This document shows, one piece after another, positions 18,093 through 27,791 of a stretch of 64,000 nt of DNA (the first letter of the stretch is position 1; each line of letters opens with the position of its first letter). The notes beneath the pieces are model-generated. The model had not been told where the DNA came from, ran no database searches, and saw nothing but the letters and a program-made list of their open reading frames with translations. A program made the translations under genes and the position numbers. This DNA comes from Butyrivibrio sp. (GTDB taxonomy: Bacteria > Bacillota > Clostridia > Lachnospirales > Lachnospiraceae). The stretch spans positions 248,001 to 312,000 of the forward strand of contig JAEDHB010000001.1 of assembly GCA_016297265.1 (NCBI GenBank), given 5' to 3'.

Positions 18093-19376
18093 ATGTCCAA
18101 AAAGAATTTTATCAAAGGCACACTCATTCTCACCCTGGGAGGCATTATCGCAAGAGCCCTCGGTTTTCTGATAAGAATCCTCCTAATTAATTACACCGGA
18201 ACCGAGGAGCTTGGTCTGTTCCAGCTTATTCTCCCGGTCTGCGGAATCTGCTATGCCCTGGCAATCTCCGGATACGAAATATCAATAACCCGGTATGTGT
18301 CATATTACAAAGGGAAAAACAATACCGGCAAAGGAAGCGCCATAGCCCTCTTCTGCTTAAAAAGTTCCTTTCTCATCTCCGTACTCCTGTGCATCGGTCT
18401 TCATCTTCTGGCTCCGCTAATCGCGCAAAAAACACTGCATACAGGAAGCGGTGCTCTGCTGCTCAGAATTGCCGTCTGGTCAACGCCTCTCTCCTGCATA
18501 CATTGTGCGGTTTCGGCATACTATCTCGGAGAAGATAAGCCTCTTACAATGGTGCTGCTGCAAATATCCGAACAGCTGATAAGAATTATTGCCATTGTTT
18601 TGCTGGGAAAAATACTGCATACGGCACTCCTTTGTGTCATAAGCCTGCTAATCGGTGAAATAGGAGCCTCCATGCTCTGCATATTCACATTATTCTTCGC
18701 AAAAAGCTTTAATCCTGACTCAAAACAGAAAATAAAACGGCGAGAAATAACCAAAACCTCCTTCGCAATCTCTTCCAACAGAGTATGCCTTCACGCCATT
18801 CAGTGCATTGAAGCTCCCCTGATTCCAATGATGCTCTCCATGTACGGCTTAACCCGCAGCGAAGCGCTGTCCCTCTATGGAATAATAACCGGAATGGTAT
18901 TCCCCGTCATTATGCTGGGTTCCACCCTGGCAGGCTCCGTCGCGCAGATGCTCATACCCTCCGTGTCAAAAATACGGCACAACCGGGACAGACTAAAAAA
19001 AAGCACCGAAAGTGCTTTCTGTTTTTCCATGCTGTTTGGTATTTTTTGCATAATAATGCTGTTATTCACCGCCAATTTTATAGGAAACAGTATTTTCCAC
19101 ACCCCCTCAGCCTGCAGATACATAAAATCCATATGTTTCATATGTCCGCTCTTATATATCAACACAACCTACAAAAGCATACTGCATGCACTCGGTCTCA
19201 CCGGGAGAGTCTTTGCAAACAGTATGCTTTCTGAATTAATCGTTATTGTCAGCGTTGTATTCGGCATCCCCAGACATGGCATCGGCGCCTATATGGCAGG
19301 AATGATGATTGCCCAGGCTGTATATGCCGTATTCAATATTATACTGCTGACGAAGTATATCAAAAAAATCAAATGA
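18093..19376 (+). CDS. SpoVB/MurJ-like polysaccharide flippase of the MOP superfamily
   Basis: The 427-residue protein has about 12 hydrophobic segments, an N-terminus of the oligosaccharide-flippase family (LILTLGGIIARALGFLIRILLINYTGTEELGLFQLILPV) and an internal repeat of that pattern around residue 225. SpoVB-type proteins move lipid-linked precursors across the membrane, in B. subtilis for spore cortex. It is shorter than typical SpoVB (about 500 residues), mainly at the C-terminal end. It overlaps the convergent HD-GYP gene by 8 nt at the stop codons. The ribosome site is weak (CCGGAAAAAACT). A cortex role is inference. Confidence 0.8.
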   Translation: MSKKNFIKGTLILTLGGIIARALGFLIRILLINYTGTEELGLFQLILPVCGICYALAISGYEISITRYVSYYKGKNNTGKGSAIALFCLKSSFLISVLLCIGLHLLAPLIAQKTLHTGSGALLLRIAVWSTPLSCIHCAVSAYYLGEDKPLTMVLLQISEQLIRIIAIVLLGKILHTALLCVISLLIGEIGASMLCIFTLFFAKSFNPDSKQKIKRREITKTSFAISSNRVCLHAIQCIEAPLIPMMLSMYGLTRSEALSLYGIITGMVFPVIMLGSTLAGSVAQMLIPSVSKIRHNRDRLKKSTESAFCFSMLFGIFCIIMLLFTANFIGNSIFHTPSACRYIKSICFICPLLYINTTYKSILHALGLTGRVFANSMLSELIVIVSVVFGIPRHGIGAYMAGMMIAQAVYAVFNIILLTKYIKKIK

Positions 19377-20496
19377 CGTTCCTTATTTTGATTGATGTAT
19401 CCGTCATAAGATTCACGGTTTTGCCTGACGAAGTCAGCACCACCGGCTTGGAACCTGCCTGATGATTGATAAGTACAATCTCTGCCGTATCCCCGTTGGT
19501 AAGTTCCACCTTGGAATAAAGATACGAATCGACGATATTTCTAAGGAAAACAAAGAGAATTTCCGTATCAAATTGTGAAAATCCTTCATTCTCAAACTGC
19601 GCAATAACATCAAACGGGCACATCGGGCCGCGGTATTTTCTGTTGGCAGTCATGGCCTCATACACATCCGCTATGGCAACCACTCTGGCATATCGGTCCA
19701 TCTTGTCGCCCGTTATTTTGAGAGGATAACCTTTGCCGTCATAGCGTTCGTGATGCATAAGTGCACAATTGGCAATCCGTGGGTCAACGCCGGCTTCCTT
19801 GAGAAGCTTATAGCCCTTAATCGTATGACTCTGAATTACAGCATATTCCTCATCCGTAAGCTTTCCCGGTTTATCAAGTATCTCCGATGGAATCAAAAGC
19901 TTGCCAATGTCATGGAACATTCCGCAGGCATTAAGCATTCTGACATCCTTGTCCGACCAGCCGAGCCAGCGGCCTATCATGGCAGATATAATTCCCACAT
20001 TTACACAATGCATATATGTATGGTCGGAATAATTATGCATGGAATAGAGCATTCCCATTACCCCATAGCTGTTACCGTTATCAATTATCAGCTTAAAGCT
20101 GTCATCAATGAGTTTCTCAACATCATCTTTTGAAATTGTTTTTTCAATAAAGCTCTCAAAGGTCTTGTTGAGCTTGTCCTTCGTATCACTGTATTCCTTG
20201 CTGAACTTTTTGAAATTATCGTTATTTGGCTCATAAAATTCGATGGCAGGCTGGTCCACTGTCGCATTCTCGTCCACATATTGTTCTGCAGACAAGGTTT
20301 CATCCTGTCCGGCAGCCTGCACGGAATCATCAATAATTACCTCATCCACTCCCAAAGACATAAGATGTGCAACGATTGGTCTGGTTATAACAACTCCTGC
20401 AGGAATTACCATTATTCCCGAATCTGTCAGGATATCTTCCCCAACCACCATTCCGTCTTCAAGATCCAAAATAAAATACCTCTTCAATGCTCTCAC
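19369..20496 (-). CDS. HD-GYP cyclic di-GMP phosphodiesterase
   Basis: The 375-residue protein has an N-terminal about-60-residue domain (FILDLEDGMVVGEDILTDSGIMVIPAG) common in HD-GYP proteins, a helical linker, and a full HD-GYP domain: HD at 195-196 (FHDIGKL), H224, HH at 248-249 and G256-Y257-P258 within RYDGKGYPLK. All catalytic metal ligands are present, so hydrolysis of c-di-GMP is expected. It starts with GTG immediately after the stop of the HAD gene. No membrane segment or sensor domain is visible. In clostridia c-di-GMP often controls type IV pili; a link to the pilus operon here is only a suggestion. Confidence 0.9.
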   Translation of the reverse strand: MRALKRYFILDLEDGMVVGEDILTDSGIMVIPAGVVITRPIVAHLMSLGVDEVIIDDSVQAAGQDETLSAEQYVDENATVDQPAIEFYEPNNDNFKKFSKEYSDTKDKLNKTFESFIEKTISKDDVEKLIDDSFKLIIDNGNSYGVMGMLYSMHNYSDHTYMHCVNVGIISAMIGRWLGWSDKDVRMLNACGMFHDIGKLLIPSEILDKPGKLTDEEYAVIQSHTIKGYKLLKEAGVDPRIANCALMHHERYDGKGYPLKITGDKMDRYARVVAIADVYEAMTANRKYRGPMCPFDVIAQFENEGFSQFDTEILFVFLRNIVDSYLYSKVELTNGDTAEIVLINHQAGSKPVVLTSSGKTVNLMTDTSIKIRNVI

Positions 20497-21138
20497 CTAC
20501 ATTCCTATAATCTGCATCAGGTCATCAACTGTTTCAAATATATAATCAGCCCCCGCCTCCGACAGTTCCGCATAACTGCCGTATCCGTATAATACACCGG
20601 CGGATTTAATTCCATTTTCCTTCGCACCTACAATATCGTAAAATCTGTCCCCCACCATCAGAACCTCTTCCGGCAAGGCCTTGCAATAGTCAAGTGCTGC
20701 TTTAATAATAGTTGCTTTATTGCTGTTTTTCTCATTCATATCGCTGCCCGATACATATTCAAAATACGGACTGAGTCCAAACTTATCAAGAATCTGTTTG
20801 GAATAGAATGTTGGCTTGGATGTTGCCACCAGCAAACGGAGTCCTTTTTTCTTAAGAGCCTCCAGTACATCAATTATACCACAATAAACTTCATTTTCAA
20901 AGAGTCCAATTTTGCCAAATCTCTCCCTGTAGTATTCCACCGCTTTCCAGCACTTCTGCTCGTCAAAACCATAGAAATCCCTGAAGGAATCCAATAGCGG
21001 CGGACCGATAAATTTAAGGAGATTTTCTTTATTTTCTTCAATTCCGAATTTGTCAAGCGCATACAACACGCTGCCGGTAATACCTTCTGCCGGGTCCGTC
21101 AGTGTCCCGTCCAGGTCAAAAAATACATATTTAAGCAT
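20497..21138 (-). CDS. HAD-superfamily phosphatase (Gph/PpaX type)
   Basis: The 213-residue protein shows all HAD motifs: motif I FFDLDGTLTD (nucleophile D8, acid D10), motif II VATSK (Thr/Ser), motif III Lys in NSNKATIIKAAL, and motif IV MVGDRFYDIVGAKENG. The alpha-helical cap lies between residues about 15 and 80. Family members dephosphorylate phosphoglycolate, pyrophosphate or small sugar phosphates; the sequence does not decide which. It lies between metA and the HD-GYP gene on the same strand, with no space to the latter. Confidence 0.88.
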   Translation of the reverse strand: MLKYVFFDLDGTLTDPAEGITGSVLYALDKFGIEENKENLLKFIGPPLLDSFRDFYGFDEQKCWKAVEYYRERFGKIGLFENEVYCGIIDVLEALKKKGLRLLVATSKPTFYSKQILDKFGLSPYFEYVSGSDMNEKNSNKATIIKAALDYCKALPEEVLMVGDRFYDIVGAKENGIKSAGVLYGYGSYAELSEAGADYIFETVDDLMQIIGM

Positions 21139-21147
21139 ATCAACCTC

Positions 21148-22056
21148 TTAATCAAGTGAATATGGAGTGCTCTGGTATACAAAATAATTCAGCCAGTTGC
21201 TGTAAAGGCAGTTTGATGTTGCCCTCCAGGTAAGATAAGGTCTTATCTCTACATTATCATTCTGATAATAGTTATATGGCATCTTTGGATTGAGTCCCTT
21301 CCCCATATCTCTTTTGTATTCGTTATCCAATGTGAGTCTGTCATATTCAAGATGTCCCAAAACAAATATTTTGCTGCCATCCTTGCTCATTACAATAAGG
21401 TCTCCCACTTCATCGGAAGTTGCAAGAACTATCAAATCATCATTTTTTCTTATATCCTCAGGTGATGATGCCGTATGTCTCGAATGGGGTGCGAGGAAAA
21501 CATCATCAAATCCCCTTACCAGAGGATTCTTTCTGTTGAGAACCTTATGCATATACACGCCGGATATTTTTTCCTCAAGCCATATCTTTGCTACATCATA
21601 ATGATAATACAGACCTGCCTGTGCGCCCCAGCAGATATGAAGTGTTGAAGTAACATTTGTTTTACTCCAATCCATTATATCCGTAAGTTCCTTCCAATAG
21701 TCCACCTCTTCAAAATCCAGGTGTTCTATAGGAGCTCCCGTAATAATCATTCCGTCAAATCTCTTATCCTTTACATCCCTAAAATACAGGTAAAACTGGT
21801 TGAGATGATTGGCTGCTGTATGGGTGGACACATAGCTCTCCGTCTGCAGGAATGTAATATTAACCTGCAGCGGGGTATTTGAAAGAGCGCGCAGCAGCTG
21901 AACCTCAGTATCCTCCTTCAGAGGCATAAGATTCAGAATCGCAATTTCCAGAGGTCTGATATCCTGGTGCATTGCCCTGTTTTCATCCATTACAAAAATA
22001 TTTTCATTTTCAAGAATTGCCTTTGCCGGCAAATCATTCTGTGTCCTGATTGGCAT
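21148..22056 (-). CDS. metA: Homoserine O-acyltransferase MetA, predicted acetyl-CoA specific
   Basis: The 302-residue enzyme activates homoserine for methionine synthesis. Numbering matches the characterised enzymes: catalytic Cys142 (HICWGAQ), His235 and Glu237 (GHLEYD). Residue 111 is Glu (TGAPIEHLDF); in this family Glu111 selects acetyl-CoA and Gly111 succinyl-CoA, so this is expected to be an acetyltransferase despite the usual succinyltransferase name. Its start overlaps the ligA stop by 23 nt, implying co-transcription with ligA. No SAM riboswitch or T-box can fit before it in this arrangement, so methionine control, if any, acts elsewhere. Confidence 0.95.
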   Translation of the reverse strand: MPIRTQNDLPAKAILENENIFVMDENRAMHQDIRPLEIAILNLMPLKEDTEVQLLRALSNTPLQVNITFLQTESYVSTHTAANHLNQFYLYFRDVKDKRFDGMIITGAPIEHLDFEEVDYWKELTDIMDWSKTNVTSTLHICWGAQAGLYYHYDVAKIWLEEKISGVYMHKVLNRKNPLVRGFDDVFLAPHSRHTASSPEDIRKNDDLIVLATSDEVGDLIVMSKDGSKIFVLGHLEYDRLTLDNEYKRDMGKGLNPKMPYNYYQNDNVEIRPYLTWRATSNCLYSNWLNYFVYQSTPYSLD

Positions 22057-24016
22057 TCTGCTTTCCTCCTACCAAATCAAGGAATTCTTCTTCAGTAATA
22101 ATAGGCACGCCTAATTCTATGGCCTTCTTATTCTTTGAAGAGGTACTCTTTGAATCGTTATTAATCAAATAGTCTGTCTTGGCTGACACTGCTGACGCAG
22201 CCTTGCCTCCACGCGCTTCAATAAAGCTTTTCAGCTCATCCCTGTTTGCAAATTCATGAACAGAACCCGTGATAACAAAGGTTTTTCCGGATATCGCGGA
22301 ACCCATATTCCTCACTTCTTTTTCAAACTCAAGTTCTTCGCGAAGAAGATTGAACTGCTCTCTGTTCCTTTCACCGGCAAAATAATCCGCAAAGGCTTTT
22401 GCCAGCACTTCGCCAATCCCCTCAATATCCATAAGTTCCTCTGCCGATGCATCCATTATCCTGTCCGCATCCTCATCAAAATGTCTGCATATAAGCTTTG
22501 CATTGGCAAGTCCGATTCCTGCAATTCCAAGGCCGAATATCAATCTTGCCAGACTGGTCTTGCGGGATTTATTCACGGACTCAATTATCTTTTCGTAAGA
22601 TTTTTCACCAAATCCTTCCATGCCCACAATTCTGTCATGGAATCTCTCAAGGTGATATAAATCAGTGTAATCCTTAATATAGCCCTGGTCAATAAACTTT
22701 TCCAGAGTCTGCCCGGATATGCCGTCAATATTCATGGCATTCCTCTCAACAAAATGCTCAAAGCTCTTTATGTGCTTGGCAAGGCAGTCCGGATTGGTAC
22801 ACACCAGCGTCTTTGCCTCCTGATTTCTCGAAATGGTGGTCGGCATACCGCATACAGGGCACTGCTTCGGAATTTCAAGGCTGTTGCTTCTTGTCAGATT
22901 GTCCGCAATCTGCGGAATAATCATATTGGCCTTGTAAACTGTTATTCTGTCTTCGATTCCAAGCATAAGCTCCTCCACAATGCTGACATTATGAACGCTT
23001 GCCCTTGAAACCGTGGTTCCCTCAAGCTCAACAGGGTCAAAAATAGCCACCGGATTGATGAGCCCCGTTCTCGACGCACTCCACTCAACCTCTCTGAGGG
23101 TGGTCTCCATAACCTCATCCGCCCATTTAAATGCAATCGCATTCCGCGGAAATTTCGCAGTGGTTCCCAGGGACTCTCCATATGCTATGTCATCATACAA
23201 AAGCACAAGTCCATCGGAAGGAAAATCATTGTTCTGGATTGTATCCGCAAAATATTTGACTGCATCAGCCATATTATTTTCATCCGTTACACGGTACTCA
23301 ACCACATCAAATCCCTGATTTTTCAGCCATTCAAACTGGTATTCCCTTGAATTATGGAAATCAACATTTTCTGCCGATATCAGTGCAAATGCAAGGAGCT
23401 TAACATTTCTCTGCGCCGTTATTCTGCTGTTGAGCTGTCTCACCGAGCCACTGCACAGATTTCGCGGATTCTTATATTTATCAGCCTCATCCGTAATTTC
23501 ACTGTTAATCTTTTCAAAATCCGAATAGGTAATAATCGCCTCGCCCCTGATTACCAGCTCTCCCTTATAGGGAATTGTTGCCGGCAGGTTCACAAATGTT
23601 TTTGCATTGGCTGTAATAACCTCTCCCACATATCCGTTGCCGCGGGTTACTGCCTTGAAAAGCCTACCCTCCCTGTATGTCAAAACTATGGTCAGACCGT
23701 CCAGTTTCCATGACAGAAGGGATTTGTGGCTGCCTGCAAAGGAAGCCAGCGTCTCCACCGATTTTGTCTTATCTAAGCTTAGCATCGGCGAGCTGTGGTT
23801 TTCTTTTGGAAGTTCGCTCAATATCTCATATCCAACCTTATTGGTTGGGCTCTTTGCCAGAACGATTCCCGTTTCCTCTTCTAACTGCACCAGTTCATCA
23901 TACAGTCTGTCATATTCAAAATTACTCATTATTTCATCTTTTCCTGAGTAATACACCTTTGCCGCACTGTCGAGTCTGTCAACCAGTTCTTTTATTCTTG
24001 CTAATTTATCCATCAA
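22034..24016 (-). CDS. ligA: NAD-dependent DNA ligase LigA
   Basis: The 660-residue ligase seals nicks using NAD. It has the Ia domain, the adenylated Lys104 in SWKLDGLTI, the nucleotidyltransferase motifs (RGEAIITYSDF, NPRNLCSGSVRQL, FKWADEV), an OB fold, the four-cysteine zinc site (CPVC...CTNPDC), helix-hairpin-helix repeats and a C-terminal BRCT domain (ISGKTFVITGSVHEF). All domains are in canonical order and length. It overlaps the pseudouridine synthase gene by 11 nt and metA by 23 nt, forming a tight run. The start MMDKLARIKEL could be the second Met. Confidence 0.97.
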   Translation of the reverse strand: MMDKLARIKELVDRLDSAAKVYYSGKDEIMSNFEYDRLYDELVQLEEETGIVLAKSPTNKVGYEILSELPKENHSSPMLSLDKTKSVETLASFAGSHKSLLSWKLDGLTIVLTYREGRLFKAVTRGNGYVGEVITANAKTFVNLPATIPYKGELVIRGEAIITYSDFEKINSEITDEADKYKNPRNLCSGSVRQLNSRITAQRNVKLLAFALISAENVDFHNSREYQFEWLKNQGFDVVEYRVTDENNMADAVKYFADTIQNNDFPSDGLVLLYDDIAYGESLGTTAKFPRNAIAFKWADEVMETTLREVEWSASRTGLINPVAIFDPVELEGTTVSRASVHNVSIVEELMLGIEDRITVYKANMIIPQIADNLTRSNSLEIPKQCPVCGMPTTISRNQEAKTLVCTNPDCLAKHIKSFEHFVERNAMNIDGISGQTLEKFIDQGYIKDYTDLYHLERFHDRIVGMEGFGEKSYEKIIESVNKSRKTSLARLIFGLGIAGIGLANAKLICRHFDEDADRIMDASAEELMDIEGIGEVLAKAFADYFAGERNREQFNLLREELEFEKEVRNMGSAISGKTFVITGSVHEFANRDELKSFIEARGGKAASAVSAKTDYLINNDSKSTSSKNKKAIELGVPIITEEEFLDLVGGKQNANQDTE

Positions 24017-24716
24017 TCTCCTCCCAGAGCTTCGCTATACCCTGTTCATCAATTTTTCTGATTTCACCGACTTGTAAGTCTCCAAGTTCAATATTGACAA
24101 TTCTAATCCTTTTTAATCCTGTAACATTATACCCCAGAGCCCGGCTCATTCTTCTAATCTGCCTGTTGAGTCCCTGTATCAGTATAATTCGGAAATGATA
24201 ATCATCAATCCTGTACGCCCTGCAGGGAGCTGTAACTATTTTTTGCCCCGTGGCTTTATTGAGGATTTTCACACCCTTTTGCATTGCTTCGATGAAATCA
24301 TCGTCAATTTTCCTATCAGTGGTAACAATATATTCTTTCTCATGAGCGAGGGAGGCGTTGAGGATTTTGTTCATAAGTTCCCCATCGTCCGTAAGCAAAA
24401 TAAGTCCCTCCGAATCCTTATCAAGTCTTCCAATCGGAAACAGCCTCATTCCCTCGGGAACAAAACGGGCTATACCCTCTCCCTGTTCATCTGAAAGAGA
24501 TGTAATATATCCCACAGGCTTGTTAAATGCATACAAATGCTTCTCATCGCATATCGTAACAGGCTCGCCATCCAGTGTGACATCATCTCCGGGATTGACT
24601 TTGCTGCCAATCACAGCAGAAACACCATTTATTTTAACTCTGCCGGCTTCAATCAATTCATCCGCACCCCGTCTGGAGCATATTCCTGCAACACTAAGGT
24701 ATTTGTTAATTCTCAT
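24006..24716 (-). CDS. RluF-like RsuA-family pseudouridine synthase
   Basis: From the ATG at 24716 the protein has 236 residues: an S4 RNA-binding domain (MRINKYLSVAGICSRRGADELIEAGRVKING) followed by a catalytic domain with the RsuA-type active site GRLDKDSEGLILLTDDG (Asp nucleophile) and the GLNRQIRRMSRALGYNVTGLKRIRIVNI motif that resembles RluF. It probably modifies 23S rRNA. The frame is open for another 79 codons upstream but that stretch covers the tRNA-Arg gene antisense, so I reject it. An ATG at 24725 (MERMRIN) is an alternative start; neither has a strong ribosome site. It overlaps ligA by 11 nt. Confidence 0.85.
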   Translation of the reverse strand: MRINKYLSVAGICSRRGADELIEAGRVKINGVSAVIGSKVNPGDDVTLDGEPVTICDEKHLYAFNKPVGYITSLSDEQGEGIARFVPEGMRLFPIGRLDKDSEGLILLTDDGELMNKILNASLAHEKEYIVTTDRKIDDDFIEAMQKGVKILNKATGQKIVTAPCRAYRIDDYHFRIILIQGLNRQIRRMSRALGYNVTGLKRIRIVNIELGDLQVGEIRKIDEQGIAKLWEEIDG

Positions 24717-24770
24717 TCTTTCCATTCCACTATTGTAACAGAAAGAAAAGAAAAAGTTAATATATTTTGA

Positions 24771-24799
24771 TTGAAAAATAACTAATAATATTATAATAT
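24771..24799 (+). promoter_or_regulatory. Promoter of tRNA-Arg
   Basis: TTGAAA (24771-24776) is followed after 17 nt by TAATAT (24794-24799); a perfect TATAAT at 24792-24797 gives a 15-nt spacer instead. It is 49 nt before the mature tRNA 5' end. In the leader, GCATCT (24842-24847) duplicates the first bases of the tRNA. Confidence 0.55.
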
Positions 24800-24847
24800 A
24801 AGCATTGATGGAAAAACATGGTCCAACATGGCGGTGGATTTGCATCT

Positions 24848-24921
24848 GCATCTGTAGCTCAGTGGATAGAGCACCGGTTTCCGGAGCCGGGTTGTCGAGG
24901 GTTCGATTCCCCCCAGATGCA
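24848..24921 (+). tRNA. tRNA-Arg (anticodon CCG)
   Basis: The 74-nt sequence folds as a cloverleaf: acceptor GCATCTG/CAGATGC with discriminator A, D-stem GCTC/GAGC, anticodon stem CCGGT/GCCGG with loop TTCCGGA (anticodon CCG, reads CGG), and T-loop TTCGATT. The T-stem GAGGG/CCCCC has one A-C mismatch. CCA is not encoded. It is a single tRNA, followed 33 nt later by a strong terminator hairpin. CGG is a rare codon in AT-rich clostridia. Confidence 0.95.
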
Positions 24922-24953
24922 TTACACAAGCAGACAGGAGTTTTGAGTTTCAC

Positions 24954-25050
24954 AAAAAAGGCTCGCCGTAGACATAAAAAACCGACCTCCCAATCGTTAG
25001 ATTTTTGGTCTAACTTTTGGGAGTCGGTTCATTTACGGCGAGCCTTTTTT
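24954..25050. terminator. Large nested hairpin, bidirectional terminator between tRNA-Arg and gdhA
   Basis: Three concentric inverted repeats make up 97 nt: an outer perfect 17-bp stem (24954-24970 with 25034-25050, starting AAAAAAGG and ending CCTTTTTT), a middle 13-bp stem with one bulged C (24980-24993 with 25017-25029), and an inner 6-bp stem GTTAGA/TCTAAC (24996-25001 with 25009-25014). The A-tract and T-tract make it work as an intrinsic terminator for both the tRNA and the convergent gdhA transcript. It is much longer than a terminator needs to be. Confidence 0.85.
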
Positions 25051-25120
25051 GATTCTATTGTATTCATCGCAGTGATTGGACGGAAGTTTAGGATTGCCCC
25101 TGTCCTTATCGGCATAAGAA

Positions 25121-25157
25121 ATAGGCGTCCGTTCACTTTCGTGAACAGACGCCCTAT
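25121..25157 (-). terminator. Terminator hairpin after gdhA
   Basis: A GC-rich inverted repeat (ATAGGCGTC-c-GTTCAC at 25121-25136 with its near-complement at 25141-25157, loop TTTC) begins 58 nt past the gdhA stop. On the minus strand it is followed by TTTCTTAT, a modest U-tract; the nested hairpin downstream would catch read-through. Confidence 0.7.
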
Positions 25158-25214
25158 CCTACGGCTGATTATAACAGCCCGTTTTCATATGCTAATGTCT
25201 AAGCTGTTCAGCTA

Positions 25215-26579
<1,365 letters not shown>

Positions 26580-26597
26580 TTAATCTTTCACTTAAGA

Positions 26598-26626
26598 ATT
26601 ATAACCAAAACAGCTGTTTTACGCAA
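26598..26626 (-). promoter_or_regulatory. gdhA promoter with palindromic operator in the spacer
   Basis: On the minus strand TTGCGT (26626-26621) and perfect TATAAT (26603-26598) are exactly 17 nt apart. Fourteen of those 17 nt (26607-26620) are the perfect palindrome AAAACAGCTGTTTT. A protein bound there would sit between the -35 and -10 elements and block or remodel RNA polymerase. The regulator is not identified in this window. Confidence 0.7.
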
Positions 26627-26667
26627 TATTTTTTTGTAAAATATCAATGCAACTTAATTAATTAGTC

Positions 26668-27552
26668 CTACTGAGTAGCAAACTTTATTTTATTAACCAT
26701 ATGCAGTGACTTGCCCGACTTTTCATACTTGTACACATTATTTGATAAAATTTCTTCGCATGTCAGCTGGGTTTCATTTACATCTTTTACCATATTTACA
26801 ATATACTCTTCGTCTTCCACCACATCTGCTGCCAATACAATAACTTCATGCACGCTGCTGGGCAAAATATAGAAATCGCCAAACATTTCTTCCAATTTCT
26901 CAAGAGTATCAGGTAAAAAACCATGAATCGCCCCATACAGTTTTCTCTGATTGGTGACAACATACATCTTGGAATTGATGTCCAAATCCTCATTAAGCAC
27001 CAGCTGCTCTATCGGAATAATCAAAGTCCCGTCCCTAACCGTATTGTTCCATGCAATCTCAAACAGTTCATCCTCATTGATTCCCCAATGTTCCATACAT
27101 CTGTTATGAATCAGGGTGGTCATGGCTTCAAATTCATTGTCATTAATATTAATATAGTATTCGATGGCAAGATCCATCTCCGTTCTGTAAGGAACATCGT
27201 TAAGTACTGTGCTGTTGGATTCATAATTGACAATTCTGCACCTGATGCGCTCCCTCATACTTTCAAAATTCATAATCTGAGCTACATCAATATCTAACTT
27301 GTCGGAATTATTAATATCAATCTCAATAATCTCATTGATGATAATATCAAGGGATATTCCCATTCTGTATTTATCATAAAATTCTTCGAGATAAATTGTG
27401 GGGGCCACACACTTTCCCTCACGGCTGATAACAACAGCCATTCTCTCACAGTTATTATTCTTAACAACTTTTTTAATTTCAACCCGGTGGTCCCCCACCA
27501 CGGCCTCATCAACAGCAGTTCTGATATAATCAGTAAATTCTATGTAATTCAT
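26668..27552 (-). CDS. DUF5688 family protein
   Basis: I recognise this 294-residue soluble protein as a member of DUF5688, a function-unknown family frequent in Lachnospiraceae. No signal peptide or membrane segment is visible. It is acidic, with a conserved-looking C-terminal segment VVTNQRKLYGAIHGFLPDTLEKLEEMFGDFYILPSSVHEVIVL. It stands alone between gdhA and the efp terminator. Its expression seems regulated in cis: the ribosome site AAAGGA, 8 nt before the ATG, is completely paired in a hairpin (27556-27598). I cannot assign a function. Confidence 0.8.
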   Translation of the reverse strand: MNYIEFTDYIRTAVDEAVVGDHRVEIKKVVKNNNCERMAVVISREGKCVAPTIYLEEFYDKYRMGISLDIIINEIIEIDINNSDKLDIDVAQIMNFESMRERIRCRIVNYESNSTVLNDVPYRTEMDLAIEYYININDNEFEAMTTLIHNRCMEHWGINEDELFEIAWNNTVRDGTLIIPIEQLVLNEDLDINSKMYVVTNQRKLYGAIHGFLPDTLEKLEEMFGDFYILPSSVHEVIVLAADVVEDEEYIVNMVKDVNETQLTCEEILSNNVYKYEKSGKSLHMVNKIKFATQ

Positions 27553-27555
27553 AAT

Positions 27556-27618
27556 AATCCTTTCCGGGCAATATAACAGCCCCGGCAGGCAAAGGATTGT
27601 ACTTACCGGTGAATTATA
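27556..27618 (-). promoter_or_regulatory. Extended -10 and ribosome-site-pairing leader hairpin of the DUF5688 gene
   Basis: TATAAT with an upstream TG (27618-27613) is a likely extended -10. The RNA start would be close to 27606. Within the short leader, AATCCTTT (27598-27591) pairs perfectly with AAAGGATT (27563-27556), and CCGGGGC (85-79) pairs with GCCCGG (69-64) inside it, so the ribosome site (AAAGGA) is buried 3 nt before the ATG context. This is the structure of a translational switch, such as a thermometer or a protein- or ligand-operated hairpin; the trigger is unknown. Confidence 0.6.
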
Positions 27619-27648
27619 TCACAGACAAACGCTTATTACCATAAAAAA

Positions 27649-27678
27649 GCCTATTGAAATACTATGATTCCAATAGGC
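27649..27678 (-). terminator. Intrinsic terminator of the efp transcript
   Basis: GCCTATTG and its complement (27649-27656 with 27671-27678, extended by ATT/AAT with a mismatch) form a hairpin followed on the minus strand by TTTTTTATGG. It is 114 nt past the efp stop, leaving an unusually long 3' region whose reading frame stays open in phase with efp for 29 codons. Confidence 0.85.
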
Positions 27679-27791
27679 AATTTATGACATAAAATGCAGA
27701 ATTATTTTATGACTTTAATTCCTTTATATGCTGATGCTTTTCCAACATATTTTACACCAATATCATTTACAGCAATCGGTACTATGCAAAA

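Noticed and set aside
21139..22080. SAM riboswitch or T-box for metA
   Set aside because: metA overlaps ligA and has no leader region that could hold one.
24717..24953. N-terminal extension of the pseudouridine synthase to 24953
   Set aside because: It would translate the tRNA-Arg gene backwards, and the S4 domain begins at 24716.
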